A stretch of 64,000 nucleotides of DNA from Toxoplasma gondii ME49 (Eukaryota > Apicomplexa > Conoidasida > Eucoccidiorida > Sarcocystidae), in contig NC_031473.1 of assembly GCF_000006565.2 (NCBI RefSeq), positions 1,903,441 through 1,967,440 of the forward strand, in the 5' to 3' direction. The notes beneath the pieces are model-generated. The model had not been told where the DNA came from. It made no database searches and saw only the letters and a program-made list of their open reading frames with translations. Shown here piece after piece: positions 10,937-23,881 of the stretch. A program made the position numbers and the translations under genes. The first letter of the stretch is position 1. Every line of letters starts with the position of its first letter.

Positions 10937-13900
10937 TCATTGATAGAAATCCCCATATTTATCGTAGCCTCTTCCGCCCTTTGCACGGAAGGAGAGCTTC
11001 GCATCGCATGCGTCTCGAGCAGCTAGCTCCAAGGCACTGTCTTCAGGGCCCTGCCGTCCAGCGGCAGACGAGCTTACCCACAATCCAGTCGTGGCCAAGA
11101 TAATCAGCGCATATCCCATCAGCAGATAGGCTGCATACGCCCCTCCGCGTATCGCCACAGATAGAACGAACCTGAAAAGCGGTTTCAAAATGCCCTCTTC
11201 TTCGTCATCGTCTTCAGACAAGATGTCCTCTTCCTCGTCGCACATGTAGTGTTCGTCACTGCCACTCTGTCCTTTCTCCGACGCATCTCCCGCTCCTTCC
11301 CAGGGCTGCGTCGAGCCAGACTGGGGCTGGGGAAAAGGTGGCCAGTCCGATTCGAACTCCTGTTCGCGAGGCCGCGCCTCTGTCTTACCCTGGAAAGCAA
11401 TGACGTCGTTCTCTCCGAAGAAGGAGAAGAAATCGTTGTCCGCCTCCAACAGGAGCGTCGGTTCTTCCTCCATGCAATCTCGCCCCCCGCCGCCCCTCTC
11501 GTGCACCCACGCGCTTCGTGCAAGACAGCGAGAACCGCTTCCTCCTTGAAAGTCGCCTTGTTCACTTGAGTGGTAGGCAAGACAGTCGCCGACACCACTT
11601 GAGTCACGAGTTGGCACAGCAAGAGGCGACTCCGCCAGGTCGACGAGACGCAGCGGCCTGTCCCCGAAGCTACTCTCTCCTGTCTCTTCGCCCTCCGCCA
11701 GTCTGCCCCCTGGCGCATACAGCCTTTCCTCTCGCCGTGTCCCCGTCGCGCCTGTTCTCTCGGGACGTCTCCGGGGCAGCGGCGACACTTCGGCAAGAGC
11801 GCGGTCTCTTCCAGGGACAGCTTCGTCCTTGTCTGCCGGCCCCACCGCATCTGTCTCTCCTCGGTGCGGTGCTCCAGCGCCGGCTTCGAGAGCGACGCCA
11901 CCGCTGTTCTCGTCTTTGCGAGATCGTTCTCTCCCTTGCTGCGAGGCACAGTCCGTCTCTGTTGGAAAGCTTTTCGTCGTCGCAGGAGGGACGAGAGTGT
12001 CCCAGGCGCGAGTGTACCCACCACTTTGTTGGCCACGGGGAGATCGCGACTGGCCGCTGCTCTTCTTGTCTGCAGCGCAGGCCGCGAGAGGCTGCATGTC
12101 GCGAATCGAGAACACATCTCGACTTTGACTCAAGGACACGGAGCAAGATTCGCCCTCACCCGACTCCCGCCTCGCGAGTGCACTCAACTGGGTGCCCCAG
12201 GGCCGAGCGTCCGCAGCCCCGAGACGCCGGTGGGCGTACTTCAAGCACGCCCAGGCACCACAGTTCAGTTTAACTTCCTGCCGATATCTGGGATTCCCCT
12301 CAAGGTCGCCCTGTCTCGTTTGTCGAGAGAAGATGATTGCTGTAATGTCTCTCACTGCACCCTTGGCCAGGCTGGCGAACTCATCGTTCCTTTCCTCTGT
12401 CGCTGCAGCCCAGGCGCGTCCGAGCCAGCTGTCTCGGAGCTGTGAAAACACTACAACTCTCTCTTCGCTTGGCGCGAGCGCCGCCACTCGACTCACCGTG
12501 CAGCCGCCGCCCTCGCAGCCTTCGCTCTCTTCTTCTCTCGCTCTTGCCGCCCCGTCCTCACGTGCCTTCTCCTCACTGCGACTGCCTTGACTACGAAGCG
12601 TCAAACACAGGTCGCCACCTAGGTGTGCCTGGTATAGGTCGGTCTTGCGAATGTGCGGAGCGCAGAGGCCGGCGTAGAACTTGAGTCGGTTCGCGATGTT
12701 TCTGTCCAAGAACGAAGACGGAGGTCGCAGACGGTTCATGCTTATCGGGGCTTCTCCGCAGGGTAGCTCACCTCTGTGCTGGTCAGCTGCGAGCAGAGAA
12801 AGGCGGGTGGAACTGGCAGGCGACGCAGCCTCAGATTTTAAACCCGCTCTTCCTTGGTCTGCCGAAAACCGACATGATACCGGCGACGGCGATTGTGGTG
12901 CGAGAGAGCCAGGCTTCAGGTTTTTCGCTGGGAAACTTGCTGCATTCGGGGACTGATCTGCATCCGCATTCACGTCGTCGTCTGAGTCGGGGGAAAGGAA
13001 TGTCTCCAAGGGGCTTGCCTGAATAGCGAAGGCGCACGCCACACAGCAAAGGTCCTCCAGGGACAAGTGCGGAGCCGCGCTGGACAGGACCCCCTCGCGC
13101 ACAATCTCTCCAAATATAGGCCGAGCAGAAACTCCGCACACTGTGAGGCCCCAGAGCAGGTCGACCAGTTGAGCAGCTTTAGCCTCGTCGACATCAACAG
13201 GCCTCTTGTTCGGTGTGCATCTTTCCCAGTCTTTTTCTCTCCCCTCTCCTTTCTCCCCCCCTTCTCGCGGCTTGGCTGTGATGTCCCTCGCCTCTCCTTC
13301 ATCGACTCTCTCTCTCCCTGGCGGCTGGCTGCGGAGTGCCCTCTCGAGATCCCTCCGGCGTGCAGCGAGAGCAGTGGCCCTCCCCTCTAGACGGAGACAG
13401 TTCCACTCTAGGCGTCTCTTCAAAATCCTCGCGCGCGAGTCAGTCGCGGCGCCTTGGTCTGCCGAGCTGCACTCGTGCAGCATTGCCCAGCACTCCTGTG
13501 CCTCTGCCAGCATTTCCCCTTCTTCTTCCTCGACTTCTTCCAACTGTCTCCTCCACTGCTGTTCTTCCGTCTCTTGTGTCTCTTCTCCAAAGGTGCGACC
13601 TGTGCTCAGGCGCAAAGCGGGAGGATGCGCCTTCTCTGCTCGCTCTCCAGAAGTCACGTGCTTCAGAGGCCCCGAGAGACGCTCAGATGCTGCCGGCCCG
13701 CCCGGCCCGCCGTCTGCGCCCCCGGCCGCGAGCAGCAGCGGCACCGCGAAGAGAGACACGTGTGAGCGAGAGGCCAGTCTCGCGGCTCCTGCGGCAAGGA
13801 GCCATGCAGCGACGCTCGCGATGGGAGAGGCACAGCGGTGAAGCAGCGACGCAGAAACTTTGAGGAGAACCGAGTTGCAGAGCGCGAGCGGCCGCGCCGA

Positions 13901-16900
13901 GACGTCCGAGCCTGTGAGGCGTGCTGTCGTCGTCAGCAACAACGCAAAGATGGCGTCTGGAGTGTCTAAACACCCGCGGGGCTGGGAAGGCGCAGGCGCG
14001 CGCCCCGCGGCGAGCCAGTCCGCAAACGAAACGGCAACCGGAAGCAGGCGTCGGCAGTCCGTATCCGGAAGCAACGAAGAGACGGACGCGAATCTGTCCG
14101 GATGGAAAGAAACCCCGAATCCCTTCGCGCCCACCAGCGAGCACGAGAACACGACACGGGCCACGTCTAACGCGTGGCCGCCTGCGGTGCCGAGACAGCC
14201 AAGCTCGTCGGCTAGCCGCCGGACCAGAGGCGAGAAGTCGATGTGGACGCATTCGTCGCAGTCATCAGGAAACAGAGAAGTCCCGTGGAGGCGGCCGGTA
14301 CGAAGGGGCGTCTGGAGTTGCGCGACGGCCCACGCGACGAGGCCACACTCGCGAGGCTCGCAGAGAGTTCCCTCCTCGAGGCAAGCGTTTCCTGTCGGAT
14401 TCCTCGGGCGCGTTTCGGCTTCTCCCCCGCTCCGGCTTTCGTCTGTGTTTCCTGCCTCGTCCCAGCGTGTCAAACCGAGACTCTCGGCCGTCTCTCGGCA
14501 GCGTGCGCGCCCTGATTTCTCACCCTCGCTCCTTCCACACAACGAGGCGCTCCGTTCCTGGTGTCCAGACACTACAGGGCCTCCCTCGCTCCCGCTTGTG
14601 AACGTACAGACGACGCGCCTCCACAGCGAGGCTGGCCGCTCGGGCCCCTCAACGCCTGCGGAGCCCCGTGGCCCGCCAGCTGCCTTCTCCAGTGGGAGAG
14701 CCAGACGACCTCTGAAGAGGCTCCGGAGAAGGAAGAGGAGGACAAGGTCCTTCTTGCAGAGTCGTAAATCCTCGTCATTCGCGGAAAAGACGGGGGCGTT
14801 CCCCGAGAACAGGCTCGCGCGGATCCACTCTTCACTGCAGACTTCGCACACGCAGCCGCAAGCCTTGTCTCGCGGTCGACTGGCGGGCTCACTTGCTGTC
14901 CAGTGGGGTGTCTGCGGCGCTGGTGTCTTCGCCAACGGGTTGTGGGGCAAGGACAGAGACAGCGCGGCAAGAGTAAGGAGGGCCTCGCGGGCACTCGCAG
15001 GCTTCAGTCCTTCTCTCGACAGCTGCCGCCGACGCACGAGCCGGAGAAACGCCCTCCATTCACTTGCGCGTTTTGCGGCGCGGGCGCGTGTCCGCGCGCC
15101 AATTTCCTCGAAAGCCTCGCGCCGGCTGTCCTCCATAGAGGGAGACACAAACCTTTCTCTGTCTCCTCTCTCCCCTGCCGTCTCTGCAACAGCGGGCCCA
15201 CGAGCCGGGGTCGGAGACTCCGGCTGACGACTCGACTGGAGAGAAGGAAACGCACCAGGCTCAGGGTCGCGACTGCTCACTCTCGAGTTCCCCGCCTCTC
15301 GCTTTCCTGCCCACAGACAGAGAGAGGAAAACACGAGCGAACAAATTCCTGCCAGTTCAGACGCTCTTCCCAAAGCGCCCGCTTGAGCCTCCACCTCACT
15401 CTCCTCCAAACCCCTGCTTCGTTCTTCCCCAGTTGGAGGCGGCTCAAGCGGCGACGGAGGTGGCGAAGATTGACACGAAGGTGGCGTCTCTTCGCGTGGT
15501 TTCAACTCTGAATCTCCGTCTTCCTCCACGCAGGAGCAGAGACAAGAGGAGGCTTCGCACGTTTCCTCAACACGTCGAGGTGACGACTGGCATTCCCACG
15601 GTGCCTGGCCTGTTTCCGCATCGGTCGCGTCTTCGCCGGCCTCTGGATTGCAAAGCGTGGACGGAGGCGTCTCTCCTAGTGTCTCCCGCGGACGCAAGTA
15701 ACGAAGGCGGAGAGACGGCGAGGCGGGGAAGAGCGCCGAAGAAGAAGGGGGCGGAAAGAGCATCCCGACAGAAGAGCCGCGAGGCCTTTCCCCTGCGCCA
15801 AAGGGGTCAGACAGTGCGTGACAGCAGACAGGTGGCGAGTCGCCAGGTGCAGCCGACTGCACAGGGAACGGAGACGAAGAGGGACAAGGCGTCTGCGCGT
15901 GAAGCTCAGCAGGACCCGCTCGAGCAAAGGCCATTTCGTCATCGGAGATCGGAGTCGACGACGTCTGCGGAAGCGCTCCCAGAAGCTTCTCTGGGAAGGT
16001 GTTCCGACCTCGAGTCGAGGCGTCGTTCTCTTCCCTGTTCTGCGCGTCCTCCTTAACTGCTTGCACAAATGAAGGCGACCGAGCTTCCGAGTCGCCTGAG
16101 ATTTGTCGCAGACTTGTACGTACACCCGAGACGGAGGCTACGCGACGCCGGTCTTGTCCGCTCTGAGCTCTTGGGAGGTCTCTCGGGTCGGCAGGCCACA
16201 ACTTCGAGCTGGGAGTCCTTGCCTTCAAGAGTCTCTCAACTTCTGTGGAACTCGTTTGACCGGTGCTCAAACTGACAGTATGTTCTTCATCTTCACACTC
16301 CTTTTCGCGCGCGTTTTCTGTTGCCTTCATCGTCTCCAGACACACTGCTTCCTCTTTTCTCCCACCTCTCACGTGCGAGACAAGACTCACCGGGTTCTCT
16401 TGGCGGTCCACTGACGCCTGCACCGAGGGCCCCACTGAGGCGTGGAGAACCCCTAGGTACCCCTTTTCGCTTATGCTTGTGCGGTGTATGTACAGCGACG
16501 AAGATAGGACATCGTCGCACCTTCCCTTCGCTGCCTTGTCTCCTGAGTAAAACCTCGAGAGATTGACGACCTCTCTCTCTGCAGTCGCTCGCAGTCTGCC
16601 TCCCGGCCCTCCGTTCTCTCCTCCGTCTCGCGGGCTTCGCTCTGTCCCGCCGCGTCGAGCTTCGTAGAACGGCGCTTTCGCCTGACGCTGCGCATCCTCT
16701 GGTGCACAGACAGGGTGCGCAAGGGGAGTGATTTGATTGCACACTGCCCGCTCCTTGCCTGCTCGCTTTCTCGACTCCTCCCCACCTTCACTGCGGTGCG
16801 ATGCATTCGGCTCGGCCTGCGCGGATACAGTCGCCACACGGCCCTTTCCGACAGAAGCCTCAAGAGCGGACGACGCCTCGCTCGCGCCTCCAACTCTGAC

Positions 16901-19900
16901 GCGAGAAGACAGAGAAGAGGACACCAGCGAAGACTCAGGCAAGAGTCCGCTAGAAACGAAAGGAGAGAGAGACGGGAGAGGACGGGAAGTATGGAGCGCG
17001 GAAGCATGAAGGGAAGACTGCTGATTCAGGTCTCGCTGCCGACAGGTGGAACCTGCATGCCCCGTAGAAGTGAACTGCCCTGGAGAGAGAGAATGAGAGA
17101 CGCGCCTCGCGGCAATCAGCTCCGACCGTCTCCGTCCATCTAGAAATTCCTCACCCCGTTTTCCAAGGCGCGCCTCGCTAGCGAAAGCACTTGAAACGCA
17201 AGAACTGGCCTCCTCTCTCAGAGACGCCCGTGGGTCCTCTCTGCGCTGTCCCCTGCTGTCCACCTCGCGACCGCGACCCGAGTCGACGCCTCTGCGTGTG
17301 ATCGACACGCGACGACCTCTCTCTGAGCGCCTTCGTTCGCTGTAGTCTGCTCTCTCGTTGGTTGCTTCAGTTGCGCTCTCGCGCACCGAGGCCCATGAGA
17401 CAGTCCCTGTGTCGAGGTACTCGTCTCGCAGCGCATGCACGTCGTCCGCGAGGCGTCGCAGCTCGGCCACCATAGCCCCGGTCTGTTGGGTTGTCCTGTG
17501 TTCGAGCAATGCAGCGACGCCGCGATGAGAAGCAACAGGGATAGGCGGCAGCCGACTCACTCCAGCCGCGAGATTCGTGGAAGCGGTGGCAAGCGATCGA
17601 AGGGGACGAGAAGTGGGGGCGCCTGATTCAGCAGACTCGGAGCCCGACGAATCGCCCACAAACGCTGACCCTGTATGCATGCAACAAACCACAGGGGCTA
17701 GGTTGTATTGGAGTCGATTTACATTCTTCCATTTACACTGGAACGGTCCTAGTAACGGAACTTAACGCATCTTTGTGTCTAATTAATCTTCCTTTCCACA
17801 GCGGGTATTATAGGAGATTTACATATCTTCCACTTACATTTACATGATTCCAGCAACCCTTCAGGTAGGGTTGCCGGGCTCAATGGCTCCCTTTATCTTT
17901 ATATGTGTCAAGGACGGATGCGAAATATCTTTATACGAACATCGTGGATGCGTTCAACTTATTTCCGTCCACGCGCTTCTGCTTTTCGCGGGGTGAGACT
18001 GAAGACACACATGCGTCTTCTGAGCTTTGGTGGTTCGACAACGGAAACACTCTGTGCTGCTGGTCGCCCACACGTTGCCAATATAGTTCTCCATTGATCG
18101 ACATCTGTCTGGATTGGTTCCACACTGGTTTCTATCTCAAGCTCTCTCGAGTACCCACAGGTGCGTCGGTCTCTCTCATTCGCTGTCGCGCCTGCGTTCC
18201 TTCTCTCCCCCGAGTGTCCGTTCCTCGACTTCCTCCACTCTGCTCCTGGCACACTCACCTCGACACTGCGAATCTCTCTCGCCTGCTCTTCTTTCTCTTT
18301 CTCTTTTCTCGCCTTCTCGCTCCCGCATGGCTCCAGAGAGAGAAGCGACGCGACCGATGATGGCAGGCGTCTCGTCACCGCGTCGCTCGACACTGGCCCT
18401 CGTCGCCGGACGAGCAGCCGCAGAGACAGCGGAGACAGAGGGCGTGACGCGCGAGGAGGGCAGCCTCCCAGTCAAAGGGAGAGAGACGAGGGAGGTGCAC
18501 CTCATATCTGATCTCTCTTCGCGACTTCCCGCCCTGCATACAGCGACTCTCCTTCGGTCCACAACCTCCGTCTCTGTCGGCCCTTCCACCGCGCAGGCGC
18601 GAACCGAGAAAGCAACGCCTTGGCCGCTGGCCGGCTCTCGAGACAGCCAGTCTCGCTCTCTCTGCTGCTCTCTGCCTTGGTCTCGTTCTCTCTCGTGTTC
18701 TTGTTCTCTCTGCCGTTCTCTGCCTTGGTCTCGTTCTCTCTCTCGCTCCTTCTGTCGCCCGAGCTCGACTCTGCTCGCACGCGTTCTGGCGTTGCCCTTC
18801 TCTTGCGGCCAAGGGTCGTATGCAGGCGCTAACCCGCTGGGAGTGTCTGTGGAGATGCTGGCCACACTGTTTGATGCGCGACTGTGGGAGACGGAGCAGC
18901 GGCTCTCACTGAGACCAGACTTCAAGTTCTGGGGGAAGGAAGAAAGGCCCACTTCGCGCTCTCTCCTCGAGGTCGGGCGCTGGTCGCGCCCTTCGCGGGC
19001 AAGTCCTGAAGAGGCAAGCGTCTCGAACTCGCGGGAGTGGCTTCTGAGCGACGAAGGCCACTCCGGTTGGTCTGCGTCCCTGCAGGAGTGGGGCCCTGAA
19101 GCCTCAGGCTTCTCCGCCCGCCTCCCGGCTGTCTCCGCAGACACCCCACTTCCGGAGACACCTGAGGTCGGCCGGAGACCCGTCGCGCGTTCGGTGGGCG
19201 GCGAGAAGGTCCCTCTGGAGGCGCTCCTCCGAGAAAGGTTGGGAGTCCACGAGGGAGTTTCAGCAGCCGCCACAGCGGCCTCCGGTTTTCGAGTTTCGCG
19301 TCTCGCTTGTAGAGACGAGCCACAGTAAACGTCTCTAGAGCTGGAGCTCTCTACAGGCTTTCTTTCCCCAGAGGGCGGCGACTCCGAGGCGACGCGCGAA
19401 GAGCGGTGGAAGTGCAGGCCACCTGAGTCGTGGCTGGAGGCCTGCGGTGTCTTCCTCGCAGACAGAGACTGGAAATCTGAAGAGTGCAGATGACTGGGGA
19501 TATCTGTTTTCCGTGGCTGCTCGTTTCTCAGATTCTGAGGGGCGTTTGCCGCGGACGAGGACGTAGACGCACAAGTCGCATGGAAAGCAGACTCCATTCG
19601 AGAAGACGAAAAGAGCGGAGTGGCCCTCAAGGTCTCCAGAGGCCGTTCGAATTCGATGTCCAACGCCTTCTCCAGCTGTCCATACACCTCAGAAGTTGCG
19701 AGGAGCGAGGGAGCCTGGCGCGTCTGCGCATATCCCTTACACCCTTCGCTGTCCAGGGTTGCTCGGACTCTGGAACTTGGAAACTCGCTCTGTCCATTGG
19801 CCATCGACCCAAAACGCCCTGCGTCCTCCACGTCTCGCGGACCCCGGCCTCCTGTCTTCGATTCAGGTAGGACGTTCACCGGAAGCTCTGGCCCATATCG

Positions 19901-20140
19901 AGCGTTTAGCGAGTCTCTGAAACTGTCGCCTGCCTCCCGTCTTCGCAGGGCAGTTCTGGAGCGGGTCCCAACGGCGTCGGACTCGGCCAGAAATGTCGCG
20001 CGCGTGAAGGCCGTGTCCCCGAATTTCTCCTGCCCGCGGTAAGCCTCGCTCTGCTCTCGAGAGAACGCATGCGCCCGGGTGCCCCTCGCGCCGCGCATCG
20101 GCGAGGCGAAATCTCGACTCTGTGACAGCGACCTTTGCAT
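10937..20140 (-). CDS. Large low-complexity hypothetical protein with C-terminal membrane segment (two exons)
   Basis: Two very long minus-strand frames appear to be exons of one gene. The 5' exon runs 20140-18259 (ATG 20140) and ends at a strong GAG|GTGAGT donor. The 3' exon runs 17670-10937 after a TGCATGCATACAG acceptor. The 588-bp intron joins one base to two bases of a codon, so phase is conserved. The product is about 2,870 residues. It is rich in Arg, Ser, Glu and Gly, with an Arg/Glu repeat near residues 460-495, a helical leucine/alanine-rich middle, an acidic coiled-coil-like stretch (EEVEEEEGEMLAEAQE), and near the C-terminus an acidic patch followed by one strong hydrophobic segment (AAYLLMGYALIILATTGLWV). 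I recognise no domain. A tail-anchored protein is possible. An acceptor-like pyrimidine tract just upstream of ATG 20140 suggests a further 5' exon. If the intron is wrong, the 3' frame could start at ATG 17680. Confidence 0.65.
18671..18745 (-). repeat. 48-nt (16-codon) internal duplication encoding Arg/Glu/Gln-rich repeats
   Basis: The same ~26-nt block starts at 18671 and again at 18719, an offset of 48 nt that keeps frame. On the minus strand it encodes two ERERDQGRE-type units in the large hypothetical protein. Confidence 0.7.
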
Positions 20141-23100
20141 CCTGCAGCTGTGGAAAGAACGAGACGAAGCGTCGAAGACAGTCTTCAGAGACGGCTAAAG
20201 AAGAGCATGCAAAAGCGGCGCATGCAAAAGGGGTCCGGCGACGAAGAAGCAGCTGTAGATGTTTCAGGGAGAGAGGAGAGAAAAACGTTTCACCTGGCGG
20301 CCACGCGCACTGTCAGGGGAACAAAGGACGACCTCATGCACAGCTCGAAATGATGAAAAGCCTTCTGTCGCCGAACCCCACTTGGTCTCGACCGCCCCCC
20401 GGTCGCAAACGGGATGTCGACTCTGACACTCAACTGTGACAAATGTTCGCGCGCTCCCTCTCCTCTCCTAGTGTCCACCTCTCGTGTACATCCAGAATAC
20501 GAGAGGACCCTTTCCACCCAGTTGGGGGGGGGCTGCAAGAGAAAATGTCATGCAGAGAATCTTAGAGACTTTAGAGACCTTTAGGGAAAAGGGAGGCTTC
20601 CGACGCACATCGAAGAACAGATTTTCCTGGAGATACTACGAAGACGAGAACCCACTTTTCCTCCAGCACGACGGCGCAGCGCCTGCGTCGACAAGTTTGC
20701 GAAAAAGACACCGAGTAACAGCACTCAGTTTTGGACGCGTCCACACACAGGCGGGAGTCAGCCTGGCCTTCCGTAGGGAGAGGATTTCCCGAGAAAAGAA
20801 GAGAGAAAGCGCCGGAAACGCGCACCGAAAGAGGTGCCCTGTTCTTCCTCGAGAGGAGCGCGCTCTGTCTGTCTCAATAGCGTGGCCGTCCTGCTTGGCA
20901 CACAAGGACGCCGCTCTTCGCCTTTCTCTCTCTCCTTTTCCACTCTTGTTCTCTCTACCTCTTTCAACTCTTCTCTCCCTTTCAGCTTTGCTTCTGTGGC
21001 GTTGCGTGGACGCATGCATGTGAACACTGTGCAGCGGCCTTTCGCCACTGTGGTGAGGCGTCTTCGGTCCGAGAAGGCGACTCCGAGAGTTCCGTCACCT
21101 TCTTACTGCAGAGAACCAAGTCGATGCTCCCTCCCCGCGGGAGGAAAACAGTGCCACACACACATACACGACGCCTGTGGAGCTCCTACGAGAGTTCTTT
21201 GACAAGAGCGAGGTCCGAGGCTGCCTAGCTGCTTTGCTGCCGCACTGCGCGCTCAACTGTCATTTCGCGTTCCACAGACGCAGGCGGCCTTCGGAGAATG
21301 AGGCAATCAAAAAAGAGAGAAAGAAGAGATTTAGACGGGAAAAGTGCAGCAGAATGCGGCACGAGAGGTGCGAGGGGAAAGAGGAAGGCTGCGAAGTTCT
21401 CTCAGACGCACCTGCCGACACAAACGACGCGCGCAGTGGAGATACAACGCGCTCCAGAGGGGGCTTGCAAAGTCGGATTTTGAAAGAAGAAGCAGACGGT
21501 TAGCGTGGTAAAAAAAGTTCGCGCGATTAGGAACGAAAAGCGAAAAGGGCAAATGCGCTGCAGGCGCGATGTTCAACCGGCGTGCGGTGTCTGGATACCT
21601 CACGCACAAGAAGAGATCGAGGAACACCCTCCTCTCTCTGGGGGGTACTGGTGTGTCTTGGAAGAGGCTACGCCTTTCGAGAAGAAAGCGGAGCAAGTAA
21701 CGGGGCAAGTCCGTTGTCTCCGTTTTTCTCCAGTGGAAAAGCATGTTCACACCACCAGAAAGAAAGCTCCGCTATTCCCTCTCCCCCGCTTCCTCTCCCT
21801 CTCGCTGTGGGTGGTCTCGGCCGCTCCTCTTTCACGTCTCTCCCCTCTTTCCCCCCGTCTTTCTCTGTCCTTCTTCAACTTTCCGCCTCGTACTCTCTCT
21901 CTTCCTTTCAATTCTTCTCCCACTTTTCTTCTGTCTTCCTTCGCCTGTTCTGGCTGTCTCTTTTCTTCTACGTTCTGTCGAGTCTCCCCGATTTGCTGGC
22001 GCACACTCGGGGCAGCAGCACGGTGCAGCCTTGCGTGTCTTCTCGCGCTTCCTGCAGAGGGTCGCGCGCTCCCGCGTGTCGACGGACGTATGCGGCGCCG
22101 GGACTCCACGAGAAATGCGAGTCCTTCAAGCCCCGAAAGCCATTGGCTGTCCGCAGAAAGCAGAAGTTCTAGGTTTTCCAACTCGAGAAGCATGCTTTGC
22201 ACACATAGCCAGGACCCGGATATCTCACTCGAGTGCGGTTTCCACAGATAACATGGCAGCACCAGTTTCTAGTTCCACTCACTACACAGCTAAGCAGGAA
22301 CCTACTTTACACGAAGAAAATCGACAGACACACACTTTCACAAATCGATGTACATGTAGAGGCATCCCTATCTCTGGCGTATAGCCATGAGGCGGTCTGC
22401 ACATTGTCGCTGTGCACAGAGGGGCCTCAACCCGGTAAGGTAAGCCTCTCTCGGAGGAGCTGAGCTCTGGTTTTCCGCGGCCATCTTCCTTCTGCGTCTC
22501 TGCATGCAGTGGTTCGCAATGAACCGGCTCTGTTGCCGCGCATCTCCGACAAAGGCGTTCTCCGTTTTTTTCTTTTTTGGCAGACGACGCAGAAACGAGA
22601 GTCCAGAGAGATATCTGGCCTCGCCGTCTGCGTACAGCCCCCGCGCCCGCCACTCAAGACCTTGGGTAGCCTTCCCGCCGGGGAGCGAGAAAGAGCAGCA
22701 CAGAAAGGCATGAAAGCACAGACTTTCCGACTTTCTTTTCCTCTACATTCTAAGCTCTTTTTCCTCTCGGATCAAGCAACAGTCGCAACCACCGAGAGGG
22801 ACAGCTAGAGGAGAGCAACGAGAGAGCTCGTTGTGCTTTTCTTTGTGGCAAAAAACAGCCAAGGAACAGACGCGCAAGAACAAGAAGCGTTCCCCGTTTC
22901 TCCCTGCGGCTGAGAAACTCGAACGTACTTCGGATGCCGGAAAGTCGAGAGTTCCTCTCGACCGGCACCTTCTTGGTGTCTGTACACGACGCGCTCTCCT
23001 TGAAATCGGGAAAACAGGGTGTCTAGACAGTGTGTGGGCGTCAAAGTGGTGGGGAAACGAACAATTTCGCGTTTTTCTCTGAAGAACAACCTTTCCGCAA

Positions 23101-23881
23101 ACGAAACCTCAGGCGACCTGCGACGACAAACGTCTCTCAGGCAGTGAACTTCGTTTGTCGAGCGGATGCCGGAGACAACGAGGCAGGCAACAAAGGACGA
23201 GCGACATCGCCTTCCATTCCTTTCTCTCGCTGTCGTCATGGCCCTCTCTGAATCGCCTTCTTCTCTGGGTGTGCCTCCACGTTTCTTCTTTCTGTGAATC
23301 GTCTCTGTCTCCCCCTCTTTTACTTCTTCCTCTCTCCGTGTATCATCGTCTCTGTCTGTCGCGTTCGTTTCTCGCTGTCGTATTCTTCTCTCCGCGTAGC
23401 TTCTTTGCCTCTCTGTCGGTCCTCTTCCTGTCACTGTGTCGTTGTCCTTCTTTTTCTTGTCTTGTTCGTCCTCCGTCGAGAGGACTCAAGTCGCCGTTTT
23501 CCTCTCTTCGGCTCTTCTCTTCCTCGCGCCCCTGTTGAGTTTCTGCGGAACTTTTTCTACCGCGTGATGTTATTTACTGAATCTCCACACGTATAGCTCC
23601 ACTGAGTTCTATCACCAGCAAAGTTTTCCTTCTCTGGTTTTTCTCTTGAGTCCCGTGCAGCTTCTCTCGTAGCCCTGTAGCCTTTTTCTCAGTTGCTGTT
23701 ATCTCGCTTTTTCCGCCTTCAATCGTCGCGCCGGAGACATCGACCTTCTCGGCTCAGCCGGCGCAGCTCCTCAGAGGTTCGGGCCTGAAAACTGTTCTTG
23801 AAAGAATTTGCAGGGCGCCGTTTTGTTCTTGAAAGAGTTTGCAGGGCGCCGTTTCCGGGACTTGGACCGCCTCTCGCGAAA
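20141..23881. other. Divergent intergenic region, pyrimidine-rich
   Basis: About 3.7 kb between the start of the minus-strand large gene and the plus-strand Nudix gene. It is rich in CT tracts (for example 21780-21960 and 23230-23520), typical of Toxoplasma 5' untranslated DNA and promoters. A minus-strand frame at about 21750-22195, beginning MLLELENLELLL, is leucine-rich and could be an upstream exon of the large gene, but I could not place splice sites. No other gene is supported. Confidence 0.5.
23793..23854 (+). repeat. 31-bp tandem duplication in the Nudix gene 5' leader
   Basis: Positions 23793-23823 and 23824-23854 are two adjacent copies of one 31-nt unit differing at a single base. 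The duplication ends 27 nt before the chosen ATG and is probably transcribed leader. Confidence 0.85.

Noticed and set aside
11185..16742. Many long plus- and minus-strand frames within 11-17 kb (up to 455 codons)
   Set aside because: They lie in other frames of the 6.7-kb open frame of the large gene. GC-rich coding DNA produces such shadows, and none has domain-like content.
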